Shown piece after piece: positions 1 through 12,051 of a stretch of DNA of 64,000 nucleotides; position 1 is the first letter of the stretch, and each line of letters opens with the position of its first letter. Origin of the DNA: Rostrohypoxylon terebratum. Lineage: Eukaryota > Ascomycota > Sordariomycetes > Xylariales > Hypoxylaceae. The notes under the pieces are model-generated. The model was not told the DNA's origin and did not search any database. It saw only the letters and a program-made list of their open reading frames with translations. A program made the position numbers and the translations under genes. The stretch spans positions 62,001 to 126,000 of the forward strand of contig MU385856.1 of assembly GCA_022497145.1 (NCBI GenBank). Reading direction: 5' to 3'.

Positions 1-760
1 AACCAAACCCGCCCTTTATGTTCCCCATGTATCACGCGACACATTTAAAAAAAAGTCACGATGGACCCGATTTTTGTGTGGAACCAGAAGCTTCGCACAT
101 ACAAGCAAGCATAGGCGTTCTGAGGAGTCAGGAAAAGAAGGAGTAATTTCTGAGCAAGGGGACTGTTAAGGAATGGTCCCCTTCGCATCGTGTACATATA
201 ATTAAGCTATCAATACGATACGGCATGCAAATCACATGCTCGGTTCATGAATTTTCGATTGACTTTTACAGTGCTATGCTATCTCTATCTCGATAAAATA
301 TCCATTGTTACTTACGTTTAAATGCTACTGTTTGAATTTTGTCCTCGTGTTCCCCGACGTGGAGGGAATGGAAGAAACTAGCCTCGCAAAATCCAACCTC
401 CGAGAGTCTTATCAAATATGCTAGTTAATGAGTCAAATATTTCTCACATATTCAAGCTAAGTAAAATCGTCATGATGAAAACAGGTACCCATTTCATTGG
501 TCTAGCCTCTTATCTATGCATGGTCTTGCTATCCAGAAAGCTTCCGTGGCTTTGTCCCTTCTTCCCTTTTCCTTTCCCTTCTTCTCATGTAATGTCACTC
601 GCTCGTTTTCGCCAAGCTGTACACATAAACCGACATACACATATCCATATTTCGCCCCCTCCTCCCTCCTATATCCTATATACACAAGGGCCTCTTCCCC
701 ACCAATTCACTAGAACTAGGTAGCAAGCATCGCCGATACAGATAATAATACACAAAAAAA
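1..760. other. intergenic, no gene seen
   Basis: Only short overlapping open frames on both strands, with pyrimidine-rich stretches around 540-720. I see no family signature, splice-supported coding exon or RNA gene. The right end is probably the 3' untranslated region of the transporter gene that ends at 761. Confidence 0.6.
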
Positions 761-2175
761 TCACTGCGCCTTTCCCTCGGCAGCCTTCCGCTTCGCCGCT
801 TCCTTGGCCAGCTTCTCCTGGCGGGCGATGGCGGCCTCGACGCCGATGCCGCCAAAGACGAGGCCTACGCCTAGGACTTGCATGCGGCTAAGGCGGTGGC
901 CGAAGGCTACGACGGACAGGATCATGGTGAACATCTTGCGCGTCACCGTCACCGTTACCAGGAGCACGGATGAGAAGGTCGATAGGGTGTAGACTATTTT
1001 TCACTTCATTAGTATTGACCCTTTTCTGTTTAACAGCATGAGAGTGTGAGAGAAGGGAAAAGGGGTGAAAGGGGGAAAGGGACAAACTCACATATAAAAA
1101 CCTGCCCAACAGCACCGCACGCCGCGAACCCCAGAACATCAGTCCAAACACTCGGATGCCGCCGCATGAACGCGAGCGCGGCCTCGAGCTCCCCGGCGCC
1201 TCCCGCCACATCCATGCCGAGCCACTCGCCGACGCCCGTATGCACCAGCCAGGGGCTAAGCACCAGATACGCCGCCGTGACCGCCGTGCTCATCATGTTG
1301 TTCGCGCACATCATCTGGGGTCCGGAGTACGGTTGGAACGCGCCGAAGATGTAATCCTGCGTGCTGTTCGTCAAGCCGTCGAAGAGCAGATTCACGCCCA
1401 GCAATAGCAACCCCCAGGCGCTGTTCCCGCCGTTCCCAGAAGAGCTCTTGCGCGCCTTGCCGGAGTGCAGGGTGAAGACGGCGACACCGGCCGTGACGGC
1501 GGCGACGACGAGGTACTTGTACAAGGGGTACCGTTTGCGGAAGACGGTGACGTGGAGGAGCATGACGGGGAGGAGCTTGCAGCTCTTGGCGAGTAGGAAC
1601 GTGATGTAGTCGATGTGCGCGAGGCTGGCGTAGCCGAAGGGGCTGGCGAGCGAGCTTGTCAGCGCGACGAGGAGGAGTGGCGCTAAGATCGCGCGGGACG
1701 GGATCACGGGCGGGATCGGTTTTCCGGAGGGTGTGCTGGCGTATAGGTACAGCGCGCCCGTGGTCGCGGCGAACAGGGACTGGATCGTGTTGAGGAAGAC
1801 GGGATACTTGAAGACCTCTGTGGCTTCGGGCGGACCGTGGGGTGTTGTGGTGAGCTTTTCTTGGAGGTAAGCCCAGGTAAGACTACAATTCATCACATGT
1901 TAGTCTACGGCTCTACGCTTGCCCCTTGGTTTCTAGGCTTGCGACGATTTGGGCTGTACGTACAAGGAGCCGTAGATACCAGCGACGGCAACCACCAATT
2001 GCGCTACGCCGGCATCCTTTTTCGTCAGTGCCGGCGCCGACGCGGCTTTGCTAGTAACTCCGTTAGATTGGGGCACGGCACCATCGCTCTTCTTAGAAGG
2101 AGTCGCGGTCTGGCGCGTGATGTATTCGGACGAAGGTTGGCGCTCGACAGGTTTGGCCTGCTTGGTACGCGCCAT
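761..2175 (-). CDS. HUT1: UDP-galactose/nucleotide-sugar transporter, HUT1 type
   Basis: Multi-spanning transporter of the SLC35B1/Hut1 family, which moves nucleotide sugars (UDP-galactose or UDP-glucose), and in animals ATP/ADP, across the ER or Golgi membrane. Rebuilt from three exons: 1964-2175, 1092-1882 and 761-993 (411 aa; yeast Hut1 is about 340 aa). Intron 1 (81 bp, donor GTACGT, branch GACTAAC) joins GIYGS to FLTWAYLQEKL, and intron 2 joins GQVFI to FYTLSTFSS. Both junctions restore the family pattern. Family marks seen are the early SFLTWAYLQE segment, a KSCKLLPVML helix, DGLTNSTQDYIF, and VTVTRKMFTMILSVVAFGH near the C-terminus. A hydrophilic, Lys- and Ser-rich N-terminus of about 55 residues precedes the first membrane segment. 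The last residues are charged (KEAAKRKAAEGKAQ), as expected for a cytosolic tail. Substrate is inferred from the family only. Confidence 0.93.
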
Positions 2176-3836
2176 GATGTGTGTTCGCCCAGTTGGAGAC
2201 TAGAAGGAAGTAATGAGAGAAACGAAGAGACGATAATGATCGACTATCTTTAAGTTAGCTAAGTAAATAGGCGAGGAAATGGTTCAATCTATGAAAGATC
2301 CATAATGCTGAAAAATATACAGGTCTCTAAGCTGCAGAAGAGAGGGAGAGAGAGAGACGGTAACGAGTTGATAACTCAACAACTGATGACAGATTGGCCA
2401 CTTACCTCGTAAATGATTATGTAGGAAGTATGCAGCGGCAGAATTGAGAACATTGAAGCCACTGTACCATTTACAGAGTACAATAGTACAAACAACATCC
2501 CAATTAGTCAGGCGGTGAGCCCCGCCCCGCCCCGCAGCTTACACTCTCAGATAATTAGGAAAACTTGTTAAAGTTAATACCGCAGGAGCTAAATGACCTG
2601 AAACTGACTAACTGTCGATACATAGTACTATGGCTGCTATGGATGTCTAGCTACTACTAGGTAGGCACTAGGCAATTGATTATAATAGTTGTCGTCAATG
2701 ATGTACCTTACATGATTATGAACGGTGTACTTACCTAGTAGGAACTGGGTAGAGTTGTAGGATTAGGTAGTCACGTCAAAACGATCAAGCACCAAGCAGA
2801 CACAAGTACAATGGCGACCATGCGCATGAATTTTTTTTTGGAAGTTTGTGTTCTGCCGCTAGATACGCCTTATCTAGACATCTACAGAAGATTGGATGCA
2901 TTCCTCAATAACGACTTCAAGGAATGATTAACGACTAGGTAGAGCGCGATGCAAGCTCGGCTGCCCATTATCAACCTCATAAACAACTTATCATAAAGTT
3001 TACCTCCATCATTGATGTACCCCAGATTCCGAGACATCAAATGTTATGGGCCATGTCGGTGTCTCTGACGCATACCGTGATAAATGCTCTTTGCCCTCGA
3101 GAGACTTGAAGCATGGTGTCTTGAGTGGTAGATGGAATTATGCTAGCGAACATACGGTCGAGGTAAAGCATCCAAGGTTTCTTCGTTGTTCTGATGTTAA
3201 GAAAATTGGTATAGGGCCGCTAGCTCTGTTTTTTTTGGTTGTGGACTAAGAGTTAAAGGAGGGAGTAATATCTGCGATGTGACAAGAGGAAGGTCGGCAT
3301 TGTGTAAGAAATTGCGAGGTATGATGGTCGTCGAAGTTTTATGTAATAAGCATGGGATTAGGCCGTATGTTGTGTTGTATTTTGAGGGGGGAGGAAGTCG
3401 ATACAACAAGGATGCTGACGCATGGGGGCGGATGTGTCAAGTGAATTTAAGAGCTTTGAAAGGCCTCGATCAACACCCAGTTTGGTGGGCATCGAAGTCG
3501 AGGTGTTAAGTGACTGTCGGGAGTCGACCAACACCATAAATGGGGACCCACGTGTCCATAGGATGTTGGTTTCGTCGAGGAAATATTAAGAAAGGGAAAT
3601 TGTGATGAGGCAATAATGAAGGTTGCCTCGGAATAAGGAGAAATGTCGTCATATCATATCGTTGGAACCACCCAAACCAAGGGAGGTCAGCCTCGCGGCA
3701 AATCAAATCTGAAGTGTTCCCTTAAACGCAGGGCACGTCGTTGTATCAGACCCAACACTAGCAATACTCCAGACAGATGTATGAATTCCTAGCCTCTCCG
3801 GGATGGCTACGTAATTTGAGGAAGGACGTGCGCGAA
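2176..3836. other. intergenic spacer, no gene seen
   Basis: The spacer holds short AT-rich tracts, a (GA)-rich tract near 2340-2360 and a GC-rich patch (CCCCGCC repeats) near 2518-2535. Short plus-strand frames at 3046-3249 and 3279-3509 have no recognisable domain and no splice-consistent extension. The left part is presumably the promoter of the HUT1-type gene, and the right end the 3' region of the KH gene. Confidence 0.55.
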
Positions 3837-5094
3837 TTACTCGGGAGATTGTGTCTGACTGCGGCGCATTTTCTCCGCCTCAAGGTTCTCGTAGAGAAGG
3901 AAGAGAGCCGACTCGTTGGCCTTTGATGTGCCCATGATGGTAAACATGCGTTCACCAGTCTCGTCATGTGGTGCCTAGACATACTATTAGTCCCTAGTCT
4001 TTGATGGTTGTCTAGGTCATTCTCACCTTAGCAATGGAAATGCGAGCACCAGAAGTCTTGCGGATTTCGCTAATCTTAGTTCCGCCACGTCCAATGATAC
4101 AACCCACCATGTCCGCGGGAATGCTGATGTTTTGCGTCTGGATCTCCTCACCGTTTTCGTCATGGGTAGGTGGTCCACGCGTGGCTGCATCAGAATCGGA
4201 TCGGCGATTGTATGGGCGTACACCTCCATTGCTGAAGTCGGCGCCATTGCCTGTTCGCATCACGCGAGTGCCCCCATAACCGTCTCTGCCGGACGAGCCG
4301 CCGTAAGCTACCCCGCCAGTGCCAGGGGGGCCACCAAGAGACCCCGCTCCACCGGGCGCAGTTCGAACGACGGGATTGTAGAGCACTGTACCAGTGCCAC
4401 GCTGCCAATCGTCGACGAGACATTTACAGATTTCCCAGATAGCTCGCTGAATGCCATCTGGCGTCCCCTGTACCTCGACAATCCGCTCGGTCGACTGCGG
4501 AAGCATCTCCTTCTGCGCAACCATGCGCACACCTGAGCTGTCTTGGATCGTTTTGATCTTCATGCCTTGTCTACCAATAATGGTACCCATCTGATTGTGC
4601 GAGATGAGCAATTTGATTTCTACGTAAGGAGCCTGCTGATTAGATCGGGGCCTGGAATCGTCGGCGCGGCGATAGTGAGACTCACGGTGTGTGCCACTTG
4701 TCTGAATAACACCGCCCATTCCCATCGCTGGGGCGCCTTCCAGCAGCGCGCGAGCGACAATCGCATACGCTCTAGAGATGGCCTCACAACCACCCGAAAT
4801 GGTCAAAACGCGATCATGCACACCTTGCACAACTTTGCTCACGCCAGCCTTCACTCCGGTCTCGTCTCGTAAATCGGCGACATTCTTACCTCCCTTGCCG
4901 ATGATGACACCGGCTTCTTTAGAAGAGACAATAGCGCGCAGTGTCAATTGGGCGACGGCGTATTCTTCGTCAGTCTTTGGCGCGGGCTCGCCATCTGGCC
5001 CTAGACGAGGCTCATTATCGTCGACTTTGAGCTGCTCCATGGAAGGAAGGAGATCGTTGCCGTTAGGGGGGAGGGAGTCTTGGGCGACAGACAT
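3837..5094 (-). CDS. rnc1: Three-KH-domain RNA-binding protein (Rnc1/Pbp2 type)
   Basis: hnRNP K/PCBP-like protein with three KH domains. Fission-yeast Rnc1 binds and stabilises a MAP-kinase phosphatase mRNA, and yeast Pbp2 and Hek2 are relatives. Two exons, 4027-5094 and 3837-3974, with a 52-bp intron, give 401 aa, close to Rnc1 in length. KH1 is about residues 48-119 (GxxG loop in IIGKGGKN), KH2 157-229 (IIGRQGMK) and KH3 319-392 (IIGRGGTK). KH3 is split by the intron after SIAK and continues as APHDETGERMFTI. A Gly- and Arg-rich linker lies between KH2 and KH3. I chose the ATG at 5094, reading MSVAQDSLPPNGND, because family members begin there. The frame is open to an ATG at 5208, but the extra 38 residues are low-complexity and probably 5' leader. 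Target mRNAs cannot be read from sequence. Confidence 0.9.
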
Positions 5095-5184
5095 ATTGGC
5101 AATTGGCGCGTTGGGAGAGTGCGGAATGCGAAATGGTAGAGGTGGATGCGCTGTAGGTACTGCTATGTCAGCTATGGATGACTC

Positions 5185-5196
5185 GGTGATATCACC
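5185..5196. promoter_or_regulatory. perfect 12-bp palindrome in 5' leader of KH gene
   Basis: The sequence GGTGATATCACC is exactly self-complementary and lies about 90 bp upstream of the chosen ATG of the KH-domain gene. Such a dyad could be a binding site for a dimeric factor or a small RNA hairpin in the leader. Neither role can be shown from sequence, and a 12-bp palindrome can arise by chance. Confidence 0.25.
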
Positions 5197-6482
5197 CGAG
5201 TTTATCAAACTAGAGTAAGTTATGCGCGCAGGAAATCCTGTTGGCTGACACTGGCAGACTGGATGGGGGCGGGTGTACGTAGAAAAGTGGTACGGGAGTG
5301 GGTTGCTACAAGCTCCGGATCTGGCGTTAGAAGACGGGCTGCACGCAGTTTAGCTCTGATAAGCAAGTACAATACTGCTGCGGGGAAGTAATCCGTGAAT
5401 GGTCATGTAAGGGAAGGGATGTGAGGCTGATATGAGGAAGAAAGCCAAGAAACGGTTGAAACGAGATTAACAACCAGATCTTATCTTGTCAGAGGCTGTT
5501 GCATCTGCACGATTTCGGCATGTGGTTGTAGGAAATAGAAATAGAAAATACAGCCAAATGCAGAAATATTAGGAAGAAACGGATGGTTATTATGCGAAAC
5601 GGGGGCTTGAATAGGCGGGGCACTGCATATTGACTGACCTTTTGCTGCAGAGTCTGTGCTTTACAGGAATATCTTTTTCAAAGAAATTCCTGTGCTTTCT
5701 CACCGGCACTGGTTTGGCTCCTGCGGGGTGGAAATTTTCTTGTGTTTTTTATTAATTCACTCTTTTTTTCTTCGCTTGTCCCTTCACCTAGGTCCTAGGG
5801 TCTTGGTATCTTCCACGCGAGAACGGGGAATTTTTTTTTAAAAGATGGGGACAAGGTCCGTTGACCGTGGTCACTAGGCGGCTGGGTCTTGACGGGGCGG
5901 CCAAAGTGATCTAGGTAATGGTAAGTAGGTAAGGGTGCGGTACCGTTTGACCAGGGTTCGATAAGCGGTGATGGAATGGACCCTAATATGGTAAGATCCA
6001 ATTGTAGGCTACTATTTTGAGTACTAGTAGGCGGTGTCTTATTCGTGAAATAAGTTGTCCCTGGTAGAACAAAGAGGTGCGAAGAAGGAGGTTTGACGAG
6101 TTGATGAGTTGGAAGACTTGAAGAGACGAGGTTTGAGTCGAGTTGAGGGGTGCGAGGATGAAGGTGAGGGGAAGGGAAGGGAGGTTGATGGGGGTCGATG
6201 GGTTGATGGAAGTTGAAGTGAGGGTGAAGTTGGCAGAAGATGGCGGTTGGTTAGGAAAAAGTTGAAAATTGACTCCCGGTTGAAACAGGTGAGAGAAATA
6301 GGCACGTTAAGAATTGAAGGAGAGTGGGATGGGATGGATATGATGGATATGGATGGCAATTGCAACTCGCAATTGCAAGAAAGAGGTGTAGGCCACTAAG
6401 GTGGCTAAGGTAAACTCGTGGTTGACGATTTAGGACAAGGTCGGGTGCAGCAAGCACGTTCTTGCTTCGGTAGTAGCAAGAG

Positions 6483-6507
6483 CTACTACTACTACTACTA
6501 CTACTAG
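6483..6507. repeat. (TAC)n microsatellite
   Basis: About eight tandem copies of TAC, continuing into further TAGTA-rich sequence up to about 6580. It lies in the spacer outside any coding exon. Confidence 0.9.
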
Positions 6508-7287
6508 GTATTGTACTAGTAGAGCTAGTACCAAAGCAACAGCTAGTAGGTAATAGCTAATAGCTAAGGTAGTTACTACTACATAACCTTAGGGACAGTA
6601 AGGGCTATCAAACCAATGTAGAGAAGCTACGGTACAATACGGTCAATATATCCCCAATATCCAATAAATCCCACTGTGCATGCGTGCCTGCAATGTTCTT
6701 ACCTTGGTAGCTCTAGTACTTCTCTCACCACCGTCCTCCTTACCTAATTCAAGCAACCGCCCATGCAGTAAGTCGCCGTTCCTAACTCCCTTAAAGTGGT
6801 TGATGACGTAAATTCATACCGGTGACGAAGACAAGCAGCAAGACTCATTGGAGCCACAGAAAGAGGCATCCATTCAGAAGCTCGGACAGAAAGAGGGGTT
6901 CAACAGCTAGTATCTTAATGTAAATCATCACATCCACATATGCCGTTGACATGTACAATCCATACCATGTACTACAGTACTAGTATGTACATGTGTATGG
7001 ATGTATGTAAGCCATCCAAGTCTATGATATGTATCTCACTACATCCCAAAGTAAACACTGTGATTTATGCCGGTCTCAACAGCAGAAAATCTTGCTCTGC
7101 AAATGAGTTGGAAAAGTAAGAGTTGGTATAAAATTGAATTTTGGAAGTTATCATGATGATAGATAACCAACCTAGGTCCTGCTGTAGGTATTGCAATAGG
7201 TACATCATTCCAAGTCTCATGATTAAGCCTCGATGCAGATAATCGGACCCTTCCGTGATTAGTACCAGGGATAGACCAACGAAAGCT

Positions 7288-7352
7288 ACCTACCTAGTAG
7301 GTCCTAGGTCCCAGGTCCTACATATATCCATACCTAGGACCTAGGTATGTAC
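7288..7352. repeat. CCTAGG palindrome cluster
   Basis: Several overlapping copies of CCTAGG, in forms such as GTCCTAGGTC and ACCTAGGACCTAGGTA, occur within 65 bp. The same motif recurs in most spacers of the window. It is palindromic, so it has no strand. Confidence 0.8.
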
Positions 7353-8997
7353 CTAAACTAATGAAATTCAATGTTCAACTCTACATTTGAACATGTACAA
7401 TACCTAGGAATGTACACTTACATGCATTACATGCCAGACTCCACTTTGTTCACTTCGTTGAATATGTAGTAGAATGTAGTATGTAGTATGTACCTTGCTC
7501 CCAACATTAAACGTCGAAAGGTCTACTAAGTACTGATTGCATCTCGAACATTTCTAGTCACCTGTTAGTATTGCTACTACGTAAGGGTTCTCGTCATCGA
7601 GTTTGTAAGCCACTATTTCGGTATATATATTATGATAAAGATATACATACACACCCAAGTCCTAGGACCTACTAGGTAGGTAGTAGCTAGTCTCTACTTA
7701 TGCACCGTATTGTTCGCAATATCATAATCTGCACTTTGTTGCTAATACGGCATCCATGTTTGAAGTTTGAATTCTACCCCACGGGGTCCGCGCGGGATAT
7801 ACAGCTGTAGCTAAAGCCCAATATCATTACGCAAACTGAAAATTATCAAAGTGTTTTCCTTTTTTTTTTCAGCTAGACTATAATCAAGTTAACTTATCTA
7901 TACATAGGTACTTAGTACTATGAGGTGCCTAGGTAAGTAAGTGATGTTGGTCTTTTCAACATTTTTTACGTTTCTAAAGGACTGATTTTATAAAGGTGGT
8001 ATACTTCATCAGACGTCAAACTTGACAATGTGAGACGTAATAATCTCGATCGTTTATGGCGGGACTCAACGGGATATTAATGTTGGAATACAGAACCAAG
8101 TACTTACAATGAAGGATAGGCAGATATATTCGATCTCGGAACATGGTATTAATTATATGAGAGGCAATCCTTATTAGAAGGATATGCCTCGTATAAGCAC
8201 GTCGTTTATGTCCACGAGCCCGTTTCGATATGGACATGAAATCGGCTATGCGGATGCTGCTAACTCGGCGCTGGCAGACAAACGCACTCAACAGCCCAGA
8301 ATCAGATGGTAGCACTCTCTGTAACAAAGTGCAACAAAGACGCGTCCAATCTCGAGAGTGCTATCCGGCTCCCCCGCAAGCAGGATGACACAGTTCTCCC
8401 TGCTGTCCAATGGCGACGGACTTCGCGTGGCATCGGTCGCGTCCCCACGATTCAGAGCAATCCTTAAGGCCAATCCTATTGTTTATTCACTCCTGGTATG
8501 CAAGCCGGAATTTGCCTTGCTCATGATTGGTCATCCGTATGGACGGAAACAACGGATGATTCTGAGACTTCTGTAAACCCCTGTACTACTTTTCTTGCCC
8601 ACCTGAATCACCAAGCGTCAGCTTCACGTAGTGCGCGAACTCACACTGATTAGAGACATGGGGAAATGCCTACATGCCTAAGGAAAGGTGGTACTGTTAA
8701 AAAAAAAAAGTCATTAGCTTGTCCTTTATACTGTGAGTGCGTGCGTTGTACCTAGGACCTAGGTTGGTAACACCCAGCCCAGATCTGATATTAGGGTACC
8801 GGCTGTGCGGTAATATACTACGGGGAAATTACCCGTTTGCCAGCTGAGACTTCGAGATCGACTCGACACTCATCATCGAGCTCGTTTTATTTACCTACTT
8901 TATTCTTTGCAAGCAGACCCATGAAAGATAGGCCGTCGTGCATATGCTGTGAGACCAGATTCTGTATATTTCCTAGGGCGGCAAAAGCGGCCAGATA

Positions 8998-9037
8998 TCC
9001 TAGGACCTAGGACCTAGGTACATACATAGGCCCTAGG
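8998..9037. repeat. CCTAGG palindrome cluster
   Basis: Three head-to-tail CCTAGGA units are followed by a CCCTAGGG variant within 40 bp. This is the clearest tandem example of the repeat in the window, and a further copy group lies 180 bp downstream at 9210-9237. Confidence 0.8.
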
Positions 9038-9638
9038 GTGACTGGCGAGATTTCTTCTCTGCTAAACCGGCCATGTACTCCGTCTATCGTTGTAGTTGAT
9101 AAGGCGTAAAGTCAACGAAGGCAAAACCCCCGAAAAATGTTTACCGAAGTGCTTGCATCACCAGAAAGAACTTGAGCATGTGTCAATCGGCCAGCGCGGA
9201 AATTAGTACTTAGGACCTAGGGCCTAGGTATCTAGGCTGCTAGGCAAGCGATTATCTTGTCGGTAGCTGTGGGGTAAATCTCATAACTCCTATTAGGACA
9301 GTGCGTGTTGGGAACGCTGACGCATCTGTCGTGATGCAGCTCGAGACCCAGACATAGAACAGTATTACACCGCGCAGTTAATATTCTATCTATTCTCTGT
9401 AGATGAAAGGGGCGTCTGCGCTGTGACATCTAATATATTAACATACTCAATTGATGTGGCAGCCTACCAAGTAAGCATGGGGTGGGCGTGTTTATTCGAT
9501 CTTGAGCTATTGTAATAAAATTTGACACCAATTGCCTTCCAATGATGGTTAAGGCCGGTTCTTGAGACCACTCAAGCTTGGAGATCATTCTAAGGCCAAT
9601 CTTGATATGTAATTGGTCCTTCGAGTTGAATCAGAATT

Positions 9639-11516
9639 TCACCTTTGTCGTAGAGCACTTTCGTGATGTAGCCAGAATCTTTTGCATGTCAAATGCCCCC
9701 AGTGATCAACCCACCACTCGCCAAAGCTATCTTCGACTTCGTAGTCAACCTTCGAAATCCTCTCGTTACGCTTCAGGCCACATACAATACAGGCCTTGGG
9801 GGCCGTAGGGACCATTTTCTCTGTTTGGATAGGCATTGTTTCAGATATCTCGGGGACCTTTAGTTGCTCTGCGCTGTTCTTGATCGACGAATTTGCAGTA
9901 GCAACAGCGGAACGTAAACGGCCAATGTATTCCTTCCAGTGAGTCACAACATCAGCTGCTTCACGATCTTCGCGAGCAGCTTGTGCTTTATCGATGCCGG
10001 CAAGCTTCATTCCTTTGCTTCCCGCAGCTGAAATAGTCATACGCTGGGACAGGAATTTGTCTCTGTGCCATCTCAGTTTTCTGCCAGCAATCACGCGAGC
10101 TGCTACTGTTGCCAACCCTAAATAACCCTTTAAGAACTCAACGGTTTTTGGGTCGGAGAGAATGCGGTTCTTCACAGAAAATGGTTGCCCGCTAACAGGT
10201 TTGTATAATGACGTGTTTGCTTCATCAAACAACTGCGGGAATATGGACAATAATATAGACGGCGGGGGAATATTAGTCGGGGGTAATTCATCCTTTGGTT
10301 TCTCGGTTTGGTGTTTGGTCCCGACATCAATAGAATCCCAATCCCAAGACGACTCTGTAGGCTCGGGAGCCGCTACTGAAACCTTCGCTTTTGCTGATTT
10401 TAGTGGGACTGGCTCTTCTGAGTCCCAATCCCAATTTGAATCGACCTTCTTCGTATTCGCACTAGGTTTGGGGTTTTCATTAGGTACATCCTCAAAGGTC
10501 CCCCAATCTTCGTCCGGAATGGTGCTTCCTGCTGACTTATTGGCGTCCAGGGATGGCCATGCAGTTACTGGTGATGTTTTCGGTTCGTTCGCTGGCTCCT
10601 TTTCTGGCTTTGAAGGAGGCGCAACAGCAAGGCCAGGGAAAGGATTTCTTTCCTGGAACGATGGAGACCGTGGCGCTTGTGGATATGAAGTTGGAGAGGT
10701 TAAATTTAAGCCCGAGAGCATTTGAGAGGGCCGAATTTTGGTCTTCGTAGTCTTTGTAGGAGGCGAATGAAAATCTGTTGATAAAAGGTCTGGTTCCGGT
10801 TGGGCTGGTGAGGCGACTGTCTCGAATTCTCCAAAATCATCGTCACCATCACCATCACCATCGAAATCATCGGCATCAAATAACACATTTGACAAACTGG
10901 AGGCGTTCTTGGTTGGTTTGGAAGAAGCAATAAGAGGTGTTGGCGCCTTAACCTGCTTAGACAAGCCTTGCATCCAAGGTGGTACCCTCGCATCTTTCTG
11001 TACTGTGGACGGATTATTAAGATCAAGGAGATTATTTGACATGAGATCTATGGTAGACGCTCGCACAACCCTTGTCCGTGGTGGCGGGCTCTGTCGTTCT
11101 TTTACAATTGACCCTGACGGTGCGGTTGCTATTACCGAAGTGGTAGGCGTTTGATTCACACTTGGAGCAACTTCAAAGTCACCCCAACCATCGTCGTCGT
11201 CATCGTCCTGGAATTTTGATTGGGTAGGCTGAAACGATGCGCCTGTCCAGCCATTTACACCTGACGGCTGTTGAGCATTGCGTGACTGACTACTCTGTAA
11301 AGATGTATCAGTACTCCAACGCTGTGTGATGGGGTTCGCATGTTGCTGTCCTATACGAGAAACAGCATTCTGATTGCCGAATCCGAAAGCAAATGGGTCG
11401 GGTTTGAATGAAGAAGCCTGCGTGGAAGTATTTGGGGGTTGCCCCTTCTGACCCGTAGGTGGAGTAGGAGTAGGTTTCGAGGAATCCTCGAACGCAGCGA
11501 AGAGGTCTGCGGACAT
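9639..11516 (-). CDS. Laa2-like AP-1 accessory protein (DUF5102 type)
   Basis: Single-exon gene, 625 aa, ATG at 11516 (MSADLFAAFEDSS). The N-terminal two-thirds is disordered and carries repeated acidic-aromatic motifs: WGDFEV (residues 111-116), DDFGEFETV, DEDWGTFEDV, and two NWDWDSEE/SWDWDSID repeats. Such motifs bind adaptor ear domains. In yeast, Laa2 (Ybl010c) is an AP-1 accessory protein in clathrin traffic at the trans-Golgi and endosomes. The C-terminal third is helical and well conserved in style. It ends with CIVC near residue 576 and FGEWWVDHWGHLTCKRFW, where CxxC and HxxC pairs might bind zinc. Assignment rests on overall architecture and motif type, not on a remembered alignment. 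The chief alternative is another WxxF-type endocytic adaptor partner. Confidence 0.7.
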   Translation of the reverse strand: MSADLFAAFEDSSKPTPTPPTGQKGQPPNTSTQASSFKPDPFAFGFGNQNAVSRIGQQHANPITQRWSTDTSLQSSQSRNAQQPSGVNGWTGASFQPTQSKFQDDDDDDGWGDFEVAPSVNQTPTTSVIATAPSGSIVKERQSPPPRTRVVRASTIDLMSNNLLDLNNPSTVQKDARVPPWMQGLSKQVKAPTPLIASSKPTKNASSLSNVLFDADDFDGDGDGDDDFGEFETVASPAQPEPDLLSTDFHSPPTKTTKTKIRPSQMLSGLNLTSPTSYPQAPRSPSFQERNPFPGLAVAPPSKPEKEPANEPKTSPVTAWPSLDANKSAGSTIPDEDWGTFEDVPNENPKPSANTKKVDSNWDWDSEEPVPLKSAKAKVSVAAPEPTESSWDWDSIDVGTKHQTEKPKDELPPTNIPPPSILLSIFPQLFDEANTSLYKPVSGQPFSVKNRILSDPKTVEFLKGYLGLATVAARVIAGRKLRWHRDKFLSQRMTISAAGSKGMKLAGIDKAQAAREDREAADVVTHWKEYIGRLRSAVATANSSIKNSAEQLKVPEISETMPIQTEKMVPTAPKACIVCGLKRNERISKVDYEVEDSFGEWWVDHWGHLTCKRFWLHHESALRQR

Positions 11517-12051
11517 ATCTATGTCCTACCTAGTAGTTACCATGAATAAGACCAGTCGGACAACTCATAGAATCAAGGTTGAATGTGTGTTGAATGAGGA
11601 ATAATTTGAGTACTGTATAATTCATACGATATACATCGGACATAAGATGGAAGTTAAAAAGTGTAAGAAGATAGGTACCTGGTATGATCGGTGAGGCTGA
11701 GTCTAGAAATAGAGTTAATAGTTCAGGTTCAAGGTTCAGCAGCCTTGATCGGTGACAGGGATTTCGGTAGTCTTCGGAAACCGTCACTAGCCTAAAATAG
11801 TAGGTACCCACTGTGCCACCTCCTGAGTCCGACTCCTTACCCGCTGTGCCCGCTGTGTAGTACCCGTGGACGCTACAATGCTACATCCTGCTTTCTAAGG
11901 TTGGATCCTGAAAGTTGGACATCAGCCGCTCTGACACAGACAACGACGCGTTTTATTTTTTAGATTCTTTAGTCTTATGCATGATATGGGCACTGAGTAT
12001 ATAATATACCTAATTATTAGACAGTCTCATCAAGAAAGAGAACCCGCGACG
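11517..12051. other. divergent promoter region
   Basis: This 535-bp spacer separates the divergently transcribed Laa2-like and bZIP-like genes, so it should contain both promoters. No obvious coding potential is present. A short AT-rich tract lies at 11990-12020 just upstream of the bZIP start. Confidence 0.5.

Larger units (their letters stand above)
5095..9638. other. 4.5-kb intergenic region with repeats
   Basis: No convincing gene. A perfect 12-bp palindrome sits at 5185-5196. A purine-rich GA/GAAGG stretch runs about 6065-6320. A (TAC)n microsatellite is at 6483-6507. Dense short repeats of TAGTA, CTAGGTA and CCTAGG type occur throughout, with CCTAGG clusters near 7288-7352, 7657-7690, 8751-8766, 8998-9037 and 9210-9237. 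Frames at 8016-8327 and 8358-8576 overlap on opposite strands and match no family I know. Confidence 0.55.

Noticed and set aside
6065..6457. two overlapping minus-strand frames of 68 and 108 codons
   Set aside because: Ser/Pro/Leu-only composition produced by a purine-rich plus strand; no domain and no splice link.
10162..10725. 187-codon plus-strand open frame
   Set aside because: It is antisense to the Laa2-like gene. Its Gly/Ser-rich look comes from the reverse complement of acidic repeats, and it has no domain.
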